Positions 1 to 7,610 of a stretch of DNA of 43,773 nucleotides are shown here, piece by piece. Position numbers and translations under genes: made by a program. The notes below the pieces were generated by a model, which saw only the letters and a program-made list of their open reading frames with translations, had not been told where the DNA came from and searched no databases. The DNA lies in the NCBI RefSeq assembly GCF_022763345.1, contig NZ_JALEGS010000023.1, forward strand, positions 1 to 43,773, read 5' to 3'. This DNA is from Phaeodactylibacter sp. (GTDB lineage Bacteria; Bacteroidota; Bacteroidia; Chitinophagales; Saprospiraceae). Numbering within the stretch: the first letter of the stretch is position 1; each line of letters starts with the position of its first letter.

Positions 1-173
1 ATTTACGCTGGGAAGTGGCTTGCGCCTGCCCTGACAAGCTATGCTTCGTCAGTGGCCGATGTCGCAAATCCAAGATCCCAGACGATGAATGTCTGGATCA
101 GTGGCCCAGACGATGAATGTCTGGACTTTAAGCCCGACATTTATCGTCGGTGACCACTTCGTATTGCGTATAA
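1..173 (+). repeat. Mosaic hairpin repeat, copy 1 (may extend left of window)
   Basis: A non-coding element that recurs at 18012-18179 in the same orientation. It holds two direct copies of a palindrome CCAGAC-GATGAAT-GTCTGG (78-96 and 106-124) and an inverted relative CCGAC-ATTTATC-GTCGG (134-150). All three share the core GACGAT(G/A)AATGTC, the third on the opposite strand. This copy carries an extra hairpin near 31-51 (CTGAC...GTCAG arms) that copy 2 lacks. Between and around the variable hairpins the two copies are nearly identical and end at the same place (GCGTATAA). The left end is cut by the window edge. The shape resembles REP/BIME-type or MITE-like intergenic repeats; no transposase is nearby, so mobility is only inferred. 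Confidence 0.85.
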
Positions 174-199
174 TTCACCTATTCTTGTAAAACAAACCT

Positions 200-234
200 G
201 AAGCCTCTGCTTTGTAAAGTGGGGGCTTCATTTT
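200..234 (+). terminator. Rho-independent terminator or attenuator
   Basis: A hairpin at 200-229 can form about 13 continuous pairs: outer arms GAAGCC/GGCTTC, some G-T wobbles, then an inner CTT/AAG stem. It is followed by ATTTTAT. It sits between the end of the repeat and the ATG at 270. It may end transcription arriving from the left or from the repeat itself, or may attenuate the lipoprotein gene downstream. Confidence 0.6.
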
Positions 235-269
235 ATCTTCCCGACCAAAATTTAAACCATCTTCGCAAT

Positions 270-827
270 ATGAGACGATTAAGCTGGTCCTTGTTTTTGA
301 TTTTTGGGTTACTGGCCTCCTGCACGGATGATAAGCCCGCAGGTGAATCCGGTACAGAAAATACCACCGCGCCAACAACGGCTGAAACGAATACCTCCGG
401 CGAAGGCATAGCTATGAACGGTTCTTTCCAGCCGCCGGTAGCAGCGGAGCCCTCCGCATTGGTCAACACTTTGACTACTGATTTCTGGGTCTGGGAATAC
501 TATGTGGTAGATGATAAAGCCACCCGCCTGGCCAATAAAGGGCGATGGTTTAAGCTATCTGCTGATGGTACGTATGAAAACGGCCGCTGGCAGGACAAAA
601 CAGGGTATGGCTCCTGGCGCCTGCTGAATCAGGATGGTAAGCAGATATTGCAGTTTGACAATATTGATGACCGTCAGGACGAGCAGTGGGAGATTCAGGG
701 TATCAATCAGGAAAACGATACGATGACCTGGGCTGGTGTGAAAGATACGAAGTCCGAAGGTGCGATCCTGAAAGCGATTTCCCTGCTGACCCGCCCCACC
801 CGTCAGCAGTTTGGTGTTGCTGAATAA
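270..827 (+). CDS. Lipocalin-like lipoprotein, unknown function
   Basis: A 185-residue predicted lipoprotein. The chosen ATG at 270 gives a short basic N-terminus, a hydrophobic stretch and a lipobox ending LLASC (Cys18), followed by acidic residues and a Ser/Thr/Glu-rich linker to about residue 60. An in-frame start at 219 would put 17 non-signal residues ahead of this and overlap the terminator, so it is disfavoured. The folded part (about residues 70-165) has alternating short strands of the kind W-F-K-L-S-A-D-G-T-Y and G-S-W-R-L, as in the small Bacteroidota lipocalin-like lipoproteins. Specific function is unknown. It lies 21 bases before the amylase gene, so the two may be co-transcribed. 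Confidence 0.75.
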   Translation: MRRLSWSLFLIFGLLASCTDDKPAGESGTENTTAPTTAETNTSGEGIAMNGSFQPPVAAEPSALVNTLTTDFWVWEYYVVDDKATRLANKGRWFKLSADGTYENGRWQDKTGYGSWRLLNQDGKQILQFDNIDDRQDEQWEIQGINQENDTMTWAGVKDTKSEGAILKAISLLTRPTRQQFGVAE

Positions 828-848
828 CTGGTCTTAAATTCTATTGCT

Positions 849-2258
849 ATGAGAAGCCTGTTCTTTCTTCTGACTGTGCTTTCCTTGTCTGCCTGTGGTG
901 GCGGGGAAGGGACTGAAGCTGAAAATCCATCTGAGCCTATGGAGCAGCCGGACCTGCTGCCTTCTGCTGCCACGCCTGAGTGGGCAGCACAGGCAAATAT
1001 CTACGAAGTCAATGTGCGGCAGTACACGCCTTCGGGTACCCTGGAGGCTTTCGCCAAACACTTGCCCCGCCTTAAGGAAATGGGGGTGGATATCCTCTGG
1101 TTTATGCCCGTTTATCCCATATCTGAAGCTAGGCGCAAGGGCAGCCTGGGTAGCTATTACGCTGTAGCGGATTATACGGCAGTGAACCCGGCCTTCGGCA
1201 CAATGGAGGAATTTAAGGCACTTGTCAATCAAATTCACGACATGGACATGCGGGTGATTCTGGATTGGGTGCCGAATCATACCGGCTGGGACCACCCCTG
1301 GATTACCGAGCACCCGGAGTACTACACGCAAGACAGCCTGGGCAATGTGATTGACCCTATTGATCCGAAAACCGGAGAATCCTGGGGCTGGACGGATGTA
1401 GCCGATTTGAATTATGATAATGCGGCGCTCCGCGAGGCTATGATCGGTGAGATGTTATTCTGGCTGGAGGAGGTAGGTATAGACGGGTATCGTTGTGATG
1501 TGGCGGGAGAAGTGCCCGATGATTTTTGGGCACAGGCGGTCCCACGGTTGAGAGCGGCAAACCCTGAGCTATTTATGCTGGCAGAATCTGACCATCCGCC
1601 GCACCGGAACGAGGAATGGTTCGCTATGAATTATGGTTGGGAGTTCCACCATCTGATGAATGCCATTGCGAAGGGAGAGCAGTCTCCATTGGCTATTGAT
1701 ACCGTCCTGGCTAAAAAAGCTGCAGTATACAATCGGGGTTACTTCATGAACTTTCTGACGAACCATGATGAGAACTCCTGGCAGGGCACCATAGAAGAGC
1801 GCATGGGCCCCGCAGCAGACGCCATGGCTGTCCTGGCTTTCACGATTGATGGCATGCCCTTGATGTACAGTGGTCAGGAAGCCGGGCTCAACCACCGACT
1901 GAAGTTTTTTGAAAAAGATACCATTCCCTGGAATGGGTTTAAAAAGACTAGATTTTATAAGACCCTCCTCGACCTGAAGCATAACAACCCGGCATTGGGC
2001 AATGGGCTTGCCGGTGGTGTCCTGGAGCGTATTACCGTTGAAAATGCAACGGAGGAGATCTATGCCTACCGGCGTAAAAAAGGTGCGAATCAGGTAGTGG
2101 TACTGCTTAATCTTAGTGGAGAGCCCCAATCCTTCACTTTGAGTCAGGAAGACCTGGCTGGAGAGTACACCAACGTCTTTGCAAACAGTACGGTTAAGCT
2201 TACCCCTGAGATGAGCATGAACCTCAATCCCTGGTCATACTTGCTGCTGGAACAATAA
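849..2258 (+). CDS. GH13 alpha-amylase family lipoprotein
   Basis: A 469-residue glycoside hydrolase family 13 enzyme that should hydrolyse alpha-1,4 glucans or oligosaccharides outside the cytoplasm. It begins with a lipoprotein signal (lipobox LSAC, Cys16). All four GH13 motifs are visible: region I DWVPNH (139-144), region II GYRCDVAG with Arg215 and nucleophile Asp217, region III LAES with acid/base Glu246, and region IV NHD (305-307). The (beta/alpha)8 barrel is followed by a short C-terminal beta domain (about 385-469). No carbohydrate-binding module or SusC/D pair is present in the window; a GH31 alpha-glucosidase lies about 9.5 kb away. It ends 4 bases from the convergent gene. Exact substrate is not determinable. 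Confidence 0.93.
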   Translation: MRSLFFLLTVLSLSACGGGEGTEAENPSEPMEQPDLLPSAATPEWAAQANIYEVNVRQYTPSGTLEAFAKHLPRLKEMGVDILWFMPVYPISEARRKGSLGSYYAVADYTAVNPAFGTMEEFKALVNQIHDMDMRVILDWVPNHTGWDHPWITEHPEYYTQDSLGNVIDPIDPKTGESWGWTDVADLNYDNAALREAMIGEMLFWLEEVGIDGYRCDVAGEVPDDFWAQAVPRLRAANPELFMLAESDHPPHRNEEWFAMNYGWEFHHLMNAIAKGEQSPLAIDTVLAKKAAVYNRGYFMNFLTNHDENSWQGTIEERMGPAADAMAVLAFTIDGMPLMYSGQEAGLNHRLKFFEKDTIPWNGFKKTRFYKTLLDLKHNNPALGNGLAGGVLERITVENATEEIYAYRRKKGANQVVVLLNLSGEPQSFTLSQEDLAGEYTNVFANSTVKLTPEMSMNLNPWSYLLLEQ

Positions 2259-2262
2259 AGGG

Positions 2263-3126
2263 TTAAGGCGTCAGTTCATCTCTATGCTCCAGGAAAAAAG
2301 CATGGAGCGTTTTAGGGGGGCGATAGAGCAGGCGCTGCAGGGTATGCCGGTATTGATCGGAGGCAGGGACCCGGTTGAACCGGTAAAGCACCACCTGGAT
2401 GAAGGCAAACATGAACTTTCGCCCCCGCATCAACTTCCGGATAATGAACCACAGCGGATTGGGATTGCTGTAGCGTATGGGGCGCCCCAGTGACTCTGAA
2501 GCTACGGTCGCTACCCGGTAATAATCCATAGGTGACGTGCCTGTAAGGGTAAACTTCTGAGGCTCGTCAGACCCTTCGAGCAAAAGTTTAGCAGCGACCT
2601 CGGCCAGTTCCTCCGTGTCAATAAAAGAAAAGCGGTTGCTCCCCGCCGGTACGAAAATCTCATCGCGCTCCACGATGTCTTCCTTTATTTCCTGAAGGAA
2701 ATTTTGCATAAAAAAACCAGGGCGCAGAAAGATGTAATTCAGCCCGCTCTGCTCAATCGCCTGTTCAATTTTATAGTGAGGCGTCCACCTGTTTTTATCC
2801 GCACTCTGAATGGATAGAAAAACGATCAGCTTAACCTCCGCTTTACGTGCAGCTTTCAGTAAGGGCAAAATGTAGCCCTTGATGTCCGTCAGATTGGGCG
2901 GGCGGAGCAAAAAAAGCCGGTCGATGTCCTTTAGCGCGGGTTGGTAACTGTAAATATCCTCAAAATCGAACTGCCGGAGTTGCCAGGTCTTGGCAGCAAT
3001 TTCGTGGCGTGCAACCGCCGGGCGCCTCACGGCAAAGAACAGGCGATGCTCTGATGATGCTTGCTGCAGATATTGGACAATTGGCTTTCCTACGGTTCCC
3101 GTAGCGCCGGTTACGAGGATATTCAT
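2263..3126 (-). CDS. NmrA-like NAD(P)-binding oxidoreductase
   Basis: A 287-residue atypical short-chain dehydrogenase. The N-terminal Rossmann motif TGATGTVG (residues 7-14) binds NAD(P). A mid-protein segment (Y-K-I-E-Q-A-I-E, then L-R-P-G-F-F-M-Q-N) is typical of the NmrA/HSCARG-like group, which includes redox sensors and quinone reductases. The classical Tyr-x-x-x-Lys pair is not clear. It lies 34 bases downstream of a second NAD(P)-binding gene on the same strand, probably one operon under the divergent HxlR regulator. Substrate is unknown; a role in quinone or electrophile stress is inferred from the neighbours. Confidence 0.85.
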   Translation of the reverse strand: MNILVTGATGTVGKPIVQYLQQASSEHRLFFAVRRPAVARHEIAAKTWQLRQFDFEDIYSYQPALKDIDRLFLLRPPNLTDIKGYILPLLKAARKAEVKLIVFLSIQSADKNRWTPHYKIEQAIEQSGLNYIFLRPGFFMQNFLQEIKEDIVERDEIFVPAGSNRFSFIDTEELAEVAAKLLLEGSDEPQKFTLTGTSPMDYYRVATVASESLGRPIRYSNPNPLWFIIRKLMRGRKFMFAFIQVVLYRFNRVPASDQYRHTLQRLLYRPPKTLHAFFLEHRDELTP

Positions 3127-3160
3127 GTTTTAGCTTTTCGGTATCTTAATATACCATTTT

Positions 3161-3790
3161 CTAGTAGCTTACAAAAGGCATCTGCCTAATGTACTCGTCA
3201 CTTTCCACTTGCTTAAGTATAAAGTCTGCTAAATCAGCCCGCCCAATACTGGTACTTGCATTCACGCCCACCCAACCTACACGGTATGCTCCCTTCTCGG
3301 GCTCGTTTGTCAGGCGCGGACCGCGGACAATCACCCACTTCCGGTCACTTTCCTTCAAAACTTCGGCATGGCGCACGGCGTCATTCAATACCTTAGGTAC
3401 AGCGACTTTCATGATAAAACGGATGAGCTTGTCCGCAAACTTGGGCTGATCTTGCTCAAAAGGCAGTCCACCCCCTGATAAACTTATGATTTTGTTGATA
3501 TCCTGGTCTTTCATGGCACTGATGATATTGAATGTGCCGTCGCTCTGCAACCATTTCGGGGAACCTTTCACATGGCCAAAAAGGCTAACCACGATATCCG
3601 TGCCTTCAACAGTCCGTTGTACGTCTCCTGCGTTGAGCACATCACCCTTTACGATTTCCAGCTTTGGCGATGTGGTACTCACTTTTGATGGAGTGCGGGC
3701 CAGCATTTTAACCTGGTAGCCTTCCTGTAGTGCCTTTTTCAGAAATTCCTTTCCCGTGCCTCCGGTCCCTCCAAATAATGCAATTTTCAT
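3161..3790 (-). CDS. NAD(P)H-binding NmrA/SDR-like protein
   Basis: A 209-residue single-domain protein with an N-terminal dinucleotide-binding loop GGTGGTGKEF (residues 7-16), an acidic residue turn V-K-G-D-V-L near 50, and L-S-G-G-G-L where the SDR catalytic Ser would sit. It matches the compact NAD(P)H-binding (NAD_binding_10) family related to flavin reductase BLVRB and YwnB. It is the first gene of a likely two-gene operon, divergent from the HxlR regulator at 3873 with an intergenic palindrome overlapping its promoter. Probable role: NADPH-dependent reduction of small electrophiles or a redox-sensing function; substrate unknown. Confidence 0.87.
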   Translation of the reverse strand: MKIALFGGTGGTGKEFLKKALQEGYQVKMLARTPSKVSTTSPKLEIVKGDVLNAGDVQRTVEGTDIVVSLFGHVKGSPKWLQSDGTFNIISAMKDQDINKIISLSGGGLPFEQDQPKFADKLIRFIMKVAVPKVLNDAVRHAEVLKESDRKWVIVRGPRLTNEPEKGAYRVGWVGVNASTSIGRADLADFILKQVESDEYIRQMPFVSY

Positions 3791-3812
3791 AGTTCCTTTT
3801 TGTTGTTCGCTA

Positions 3813-3845
3813 CAAAAATAATAACCTTACTTACCTTTTGTAAGT
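3813..3845. promoter_or_regulatory. HxlR operator candidate overlapping oxidoreductase promoter
   Basis: In the gap between divergent genes, a palindrome ACTTAC-ctttt-GTAAGT lies at 3829-3845, with extra half-sites CTTAC at 3826-3830 and GTAAG at 3866-3870. Just beside it, on the minus strand, TATTTTTG (3820 down to 3813) fits the Bacteroidota -7 element TAnnTTTG and would start transcription into the oxidoreductase operon. A repressor bound at the palindrome would block that promoter. HxlR proteins are known to bind such inverted repeats next to their own genes. Confidence 0.6.
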
Positions 3846-3872
3846 TTTGGTGCGCTAACAAATTTGTAAGTG

Positions 3873-4223
3873 ATGGAAGAAAGAAAAGTGACCTCTACGA
3901 ATTATGAAAATGAGCAGGAGCTGTTGCAGTGCCCGGTTACCTATACCTTATCTATGATAGGGGGGCGGTGGAAAGCCGCGATTATATGGCAGCTAACCCA
4001 AGGGCCGGTAAGGTTTGGCACCCTGCGCGACCGGGTGGGCAAAGTTTCGGACCGGATGCTGTCGAAGCAGCTTGGGGAATTGCAAGAGGACGGTCTGGTG
4101 GCCAGAGAAGCCTACTCGGAAGTGCCGCCCCGGGTAGAATACCGGCTTACGGAGAAAGGGCAGTCTTTGGAACCAGTTTTAGAAGAAATTCTAAAGTGGG
4201 GGCTGGCTAACCGTGGGGCATAA
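3873..4223 (+). CDS. HxlR-family winged-helix transcriptional regulator
   Basis: A 116-residue DNA-binding protein of the HxlR (MarR-like winged helix) family. Signature segments are C-P-V-T-Y-T-L-S-M-I-G-G-R-W-K (about 19-33), the recognition region F-G-T-L-R-D-R-V-G-K-V-S-D-R-M-L-S-K-Q-L, and the wing E-V-P-P-R-V-E-Y-R-L-T. The single Cys directly before the first helix matches the position of the sensor Cys in YodB/HypR/QorR-type members, which respond to quinones, aldehydes or disulfide stress; sensing here is inferred. GTG at 3870 directly precedes the ATG and is an alternative start. Divergent from two NAD(P)-binding genes, with a palindrome between them. Confidence 0.93.
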   Translation: MEERKVTSTNYENEQELLQCPVTYTLSMIGGRWKAAIIWQLTQGPVRFGTLRDRVGKVSDRMLSKQLGELQEDGLVAREAYSEVPPRVEYRLTEKGQSLEPVLEEILKWGLANRGA

Positions 4224-4246
4224 AAAAACCGCCTCAGCAGGCGGCC
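4222..4246 (-). terminator. Rho-independent terminator of rpsU
   Basis: Arms CCGCCT (4229-4234) and AGGCGG (4239-4244) form a GC-rich hairpin with a 4-base loop. On the minus strand it is followed by a run of seven T (4228 to 4222). It ends rpsU transcription. On the plus strand the hairpin comes just after the HxlR stop but has only a weak T-tract. Confidence 0.85.
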
Positions 4247-4258
4247 TTTACGGATGAA

Positions 4259-4450
4259 TTAATTTTCATCATCCTGTTTCTTTAAAATGTAAGCTGCTTT
4301 GAGCACTTCTTTCCGCCGCTCAACAGAGGGCTTTGTAAAGTGCTTGCGCTTTCTGATTTCCTGTAATACACCTACTTTCCGGTGCTTCCGCTTGTAGCGC
4401 TTTAGGGCGCGGTCAATATTTTCTCCGCTTTTCACATCAATAATGAGCAT
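4259..4450 (-). CDS. rpsU: 30S ribosomal protein S21
   Basis: A 63-residue, very basic protein with the S21 pattern: V-K-x-G-E-N-I-D-R-A-L-K-R-Y-K-R-K at the start, then L-Q-E-I-R-K-R-K-H-F-T-K-P-S and R-R-K-x-x-x-K-A-A-Y. Length is normal for the family. S21 sits on the 30S platform near the anti-Shine-Dalgarno region and affects initiation; Bacteroidota are known for occluding this site with S21 and neighbours. It has its own terminator, and the 155-base gap upstream (4451-4605) holds its promoter region, in which I could not assign an exact -7 box. Confidence 0.96.
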   Translation of the reverse strand: MLIIDVKSGENIDRALKRYKRKHRKVGVLQEIRKRKHFTKPSVERRKEVLKAAYILKKQDDEN

Positions 4451-4605
4451 AGATTCGATTTTCTGTTTAAAAAATGGGCAACGCTGTCCTTTGGAGCGAG
4501 GCTCTTGTAAGAAAAAGCATACTTGTTGTGAGGTTGCAGTGACAGCGCATTGACCCTTTACATTATAACTAACAGAAAATCAAAGTATAAAGTTCCCCAT
4601 GGTCC

Positions 4606-5661
4606 CTAATCGGTTTGCAGCCTCTGGCTTTTGCCCATTAGGTTAGCGAGTTTATACAGCACCCGGGCCCCTACATTGGCGTCCCATTCGTGAGGGTTAC
4701 CGGCGGTTTCGCAAAGGTCAAAGCCGATAATGGTGCGTCCGGTTTCCACTACTGTCTGCAGCAGATAGATCGCCTGATCAAATGTAAGCCCGCCGGGTAC
4801 CGGAGTACCGGTATTTGGGCAGAGTTCTGGCAGGAGCCCATCTATATCGAAGCTGATGTACACTTTTTCAGGCAGGGTGTCCACTATTTCCCGGCACAAG
4901 GTGGACCAGGTAGCGCCTTCAAAGGCTCTTTTGTTGAGATCGTGGTTGAAAAAGACTGCGCAGCGGCTGTCCTGCCTGGTCAGTTGTGCTTCCGCCTCAC
5001 AGTAATCGCGTATGCCCACCTGTGTGAGTTGTGCCAGGCCTTCCAGTTGAAGGGCATTGTAGAAAATAGACGCATGAGAATAGGTGAAGCCCTCGTAGGC
5101 GGCCCTGAGGTCCATGTGCGCATCAATTTGCAGCACGCCAAAGCCGGGGTGGCGCTCGGAAAGGGCTTCCAGAAAACCAAGGGGTACGCTATGCTCTCCA
5201 CCCACTATGCCAACGGCTTTGCCTTGTTCGAGCAGGGCAGTAGTTTCGGTTTTTACCCAGGCTTTGAGCTCGGCGCAGGCTTTGTTGATGTGCGTAAGCG
5301 TGGCTTCGTCTACGGGCAGCCCTTCTTCCAGCTGCTCAATGTAGCGGGCCGCGCCTGGCCGGAGTTCCTGAGAACGATGGAGCCAGGATTTGTCGGGCTG
5401 CCGCATAAACAAGCCCATCTTCCAGGCCTCCGGTACATCCGGGTCGTACAGATCGAGCTGCGGAGATGCATCGAGGATATTGGCTGGCCCGGTAGCCGTA
5501 CCCGCCCCGTAGGACACCGTCACATCCCAGGGCACCGGTAGCAGCACGATCTGCGCGTCCTGCTCCTCGAAGGGCAGCCCGATAAAATGGCCGTTTTTCA
5601 GCCCGACACCGTTGGGGTCGAAGTTTTTGATTTTTTCTGCTTTGGAGTTGCTATTTCCCAT
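4606..5661 (-). CDS. Agmatinase/arginase-family ureohydrolase
   Basis: A 351-residue ureohydrolase, probably an agmatinase that makes putrescine and urea from agmatine. All binuclear manganese ligands are present: His157 (GGEHS), Asp180/His182/Asp184 (DAHMD) and Asp272/Asp274 (SFDID). The later segment reads DGLLPELCPNTGTPVPGG, where most relatives have DGLDP; that Asp is not a metal ligand. It is divergent from the polyamine genes at 5973-9113, which supports a polyamine role. Arginase, guanidinobutyrase or formimidoylglutamase activity cannot be excluded from sequence, since family members are hard to separate. The initial ATG precedes a polar N-terminal tail of about 30 residues. Confidence 0.88.
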   Translation of the reverse strand: MGNSNSKAEKIKNFDPNGVGLKNGHFIGLPFEEQDAQIVLLPVPWDVTVSYGAGTATGPANILDASPQLDLYDPDVPEAWKMGLFMRQPDKSWLHRSQELRPGAARYIEQLEEGLPVDEATLTHINKACAELKAWVKTETTALLEQGKAVGIVGGEHSVPLGFLEALSERHPGFGVLQIDAHMDLRAAYEGFTYSHASIFYNALQLEGLAQLTQVGIRDYCEAEAQLTRQDSRCAVFFNHDLNKRAFEGATWSTLCREIVDTLPEKVYISFDIDGLLPELCPNTGTPVPGGLTFDQAIYLLQTVVETGRTIIGFDLCETAGNPHEWDANVGARVLYKLANLMGKSQRLQTD

Positions 5662-5725
5662 TTATCTTTGTTAATAGTGTGACTGCTTCAGCAATGAAGG
5701 TGCAATATCTGTAAAATACCGGATT

Positions 5726-5956
5726 ATGGAAAAAGAGACTATTCTGGAACGTATTGTAATTGATCCTAAGGTCTGTCATCGTAAGCCATGTATCCGCAGT
5801 CTGAGATATCCGGTTGGGGCTATTTTGGAATACCTCGCGGGTGGAGATCGTATTGCTGATATCCTGGAAGCGTTTCCGGATTTAGAAGAGGCAGATATTC
5901 AAGCATGCCAGCTTTATGCAAACGGGAAATTAAGAAGCAATCCATTCATTGGATAA
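5726..5956 (+). CDS. DUF433 domain protein (orphan antitoxin-like)
   Basis: A 76-residue protein covering one DUF433 domain: I-D-P-K-V-C-H-R-K-P-C-I-R near the start, then Y-P-V-G-A-I-L-E-Y-L-A-G-G and D-I-L-E-A-F-P-D-L-E-E-A-D-I-Q-A. DUF433 is a small helix-turn-helix-like domain usually encoded just upstream of a DUF5615 PIN-like toxin and regarded as its antitoxin. No such partner follows; the next gene, 16 bases on, is carboxynorspermidine synthase. The canonical G-T-R segment after C-I-R is replaced by S-L-R-Y. It may be a solitary regulator of the polyamine genes or a relic of a toxin-antitoxin pair. Confidence 0.85.
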   Translation: MEKETILERIVIDPKVCHRKPCIRSLRYPVGAILEYLAGGDRIADILEAFPDLEEADIQACQLYANGKLRSNPFIG

Positions 5957-5972
5957 AAACCAAAAATAGATA

Positions 5973-7178
5973 ATGTCAAAAGTACTCATCATCGGGGCCG
6001 GCGGAGTAGGCCGGGTCGTTACTTACAAATGCGCGCAGCATCCGGAGGTGTTTTCCGAGATCATGCTCGCCAGCCGTACTAAATCCAAGTGCGATGCTAT
6101 TGTAGCGGATGCACAGAAAGCCACCGGACACACCAAAATGAAGACCGCACAGGTGGATGCGGACAATGTACCGGAACTGGTCGCGCTGATCAACTCCTTC
6201 CAACCGGCATTGGTGCTGCACGTTGCGCTGCCCTATCAGGACCTGACCATTATGGAGGCCTGCCTGCAAACCGGGGTTCACTACCTCGATACCGCCAACT
6301 ACGAGCCCAAAGATGAGGCGAAGTTTGAATACAGCTGGCAGTGGGCTTATCAGGACCGGTTTAAGGAAGCCGGCCTGACTGCGGTTTTGGGCTGTGGTTT
6401 TGACCCCGGCGTGACGAGCATCTTCACCGCCCGTGCCGCTAAGCACCACTTTGATGAGATGCACTACCTCGATATTGTGGACTGCAATGCGGGCGATCAC
6501 GGCAAGGCTTTCGCCACTAACTTCAACCCCGAGATCAACATCCGGGAAGTCACCCAAAAAGGCCGCTACTGGGAAAATGGACAGTGGGTGGAAACCGAGC
6601 CTCATGAAATCATGAAGGTGCTCAACTATCCAAACATCGGCCCTAAAGATTCCTACCTTATTTACCATGAGGAACTGGAGTCGCTGGTCAAGAACTTCCC
6701 AACCCTCAAGCGCGCCCGCTTTTGGATGACCTTTGGGCAGGAATACCTGACTCACCTGCGCGTGATTCAGAATATCGGAATGGCAGGCATTGAGCCTGTG
6801 AAGTACAAAGGCGTGGATGTCATCCCGCTCGAATTCCTCAAAGCCGTATTGCCTGACCCGGGCGAGCTGGGTGAAAACTATACCGGTGAGACCTCAATCG
6901 GCTGCCGCATCAAAGGCATCAAGGACGGTAAAGAGAAGGCCTACTACATCTGGAACAACTGCAGCCATCAGGCCGCCTTTGACGAAACAGGCGCGCAGGG
7001 CGTTTCCTACACCACCGGTGTGCCTGCTGCACTCGGCGCTATGATGGTGCTGACCGGACAATGGGGCGGTGCTGGCGTTTTCAACGTAGAAGAATTCAAC
7101 CCGGACCCGTTCCTGGATAAGCTGGGAGAGATGGGCCTGCCCTGGCAGGAGGAAATTGGGATTGATTTGGAATTGTAA
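5973..7178 (+). CDS. Carboxynorspermidine/carboxyspermidine synthase
   Basis: A 401-residue saccharopine dehydrogenase-family enzyme. The start (M-S-K-V-L-I-I-G-A-G-G-V-G-R-V-V) is the NADPH-binding Rossmann loop and A-S-R-T-K-S-K-C is a hallmark of the carboxynorspermidine dehydrogenase branch. It condenses aspartate semialdehyde with putrescine or diaminopropane and reduces the Schiff base to carboxyspermidine or carboxynorspermidine. The partner decarboxylase gene is at 7977, on the same strand and separated only by the XisH-XisI pair. This is the alternative spermidine route, independent of S-adenosylmethionine decarboxylase, common in Bacteroidota. Length matches the family. Confidence 0.93.
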   Translation: MSKVLIIGAGGVGRVVTYKCAQHPEVFSEIMLASRTKSKCDAIVADAQKATGHTKMKTAQVDADNVPELVALINSFQPALVLHVALPYQDLTIMEACLQTGVHYLDTANYEPKDEAKFEYSWQWAYQDRFKEAGLTAVLGCGFDPGVTSIFTARAAKHHFDEMHYLDIVDCNAGDHGKAFATNFNPEINIREVTQKGRYWENGQWVETEPHEIMKVLNYPNIGPKDSYLIYHEELESLVKNFPTLKRARFWMTFGQEYLTHLRVIQNIGMAGIEPVKYKGVDVIPLEFLKAVLPDPGELGENYTGETSIGCRIKGIKDGKEKAYYIWNNCSHQAAFDETGAQGVSYTTGVPAALGAMMVLTGQWGGAGVFNVEEFNPDPFLDKLGEMGLPWQEEIGIDLEL

Positions 7179-7190
7179 AGCGATATTCAA

Positions 7191-7610
7191 ATGCCTGCGA
7201 AAGACTTTTACCACGACCATGTCAAGTTTGCACTCGAAGCGGAAGGGTGGAAGATTACCCATGATCCCTTTTTTATTCGGGTAGGGCGCAGGAAAAGCTT
7301 TATTGATCTGGGCGCCGAGAAAGCAGTAATTGGAGCTGAGAAAGAAGGCGTGAAGATTGCAGTGGAAATTAAAAGCTTTCTCGGTGCTTCTGATTTGGAT
7401 GAATTTGAAGACGCCTTAGGGCAATTTATTATTTATTTCAATGCCCTTGAAGAAAAGGATCCTGATCGGCACCTATACATGGCTATGCCTGGTGATTTTT
7501 ACGAGCGGTTCTTCGAAGATGGGTTTTTCAGGAAACTGGCTGAGCGCTATAGCCTTAAAATGATTATTTTTGATGAGAAGACTAAAGTAATCCACAAATG
7601 GATAAAGTAG
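7191..7610 (+). CDS. xisH: XisH family protein (PD-(D/E)XK fold)
   Basis: A 139-residue XisH homologue, named for the cyanobacterial fdxN-element excision factor. The start M-P-A-K-D-x-x-H-x-x-V-K and the core F-I-D-L-G-A-E-K, V-E-I-K-S-F and A-L-G-Q-F are diagnostic. Asp39, Glu59 and Lys61 (V-E-I-K) lie as in PD-(D/E)XK nuclease folds, with Gln78 in the following helix. It starts 12 bases after the carboxynorspermidine synthase stop and overlaps xisI. No fdxN-like element or recombinase is present, so an excision role is not supported here. The pair may act as a toxin-antitoxin-like or nuclease-regulator module; that is inference. Confidence 0.9.
   Translation: MPAKDFYHDHVKFALEAEGWKITHDPFFIRVGRRKSFIDLGAEKAVIGAEKEGVKIAVEIKSFLGASDLDEFEDALGQFIIYFNALEEKDPDRHLYMAMPGDFYERFFEDGFFRKLAERYSLKMIIFDEKTKVIHKWIK

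Noticed and set aside
78..124. Two 19-base direct repeats separated by 9 bases, possible CRISPR
   Set aside because: Only two units, spacer far too short, each unit is itself a palindrome, and there are no cas genes.
175..378. A 67-codon minus-strand frame over the terminator and lipoprotein start
   Set aside because: Overlaps a strong hairpin and the real signal peptide coding region; no coding features.
4690..5541. A 283-codon plus-strand frame opposite the agmatinase gene
   Set aside because: Antisense shadow of a gene whose metal-binding motifs are all in the other strand.
5726..5956. Complete DUF433-DUF5615 toxin-antitoxin pair
   Set aside because: No PIN-like DUF5615 gene follows or precedes the DUF433 gene within the window.
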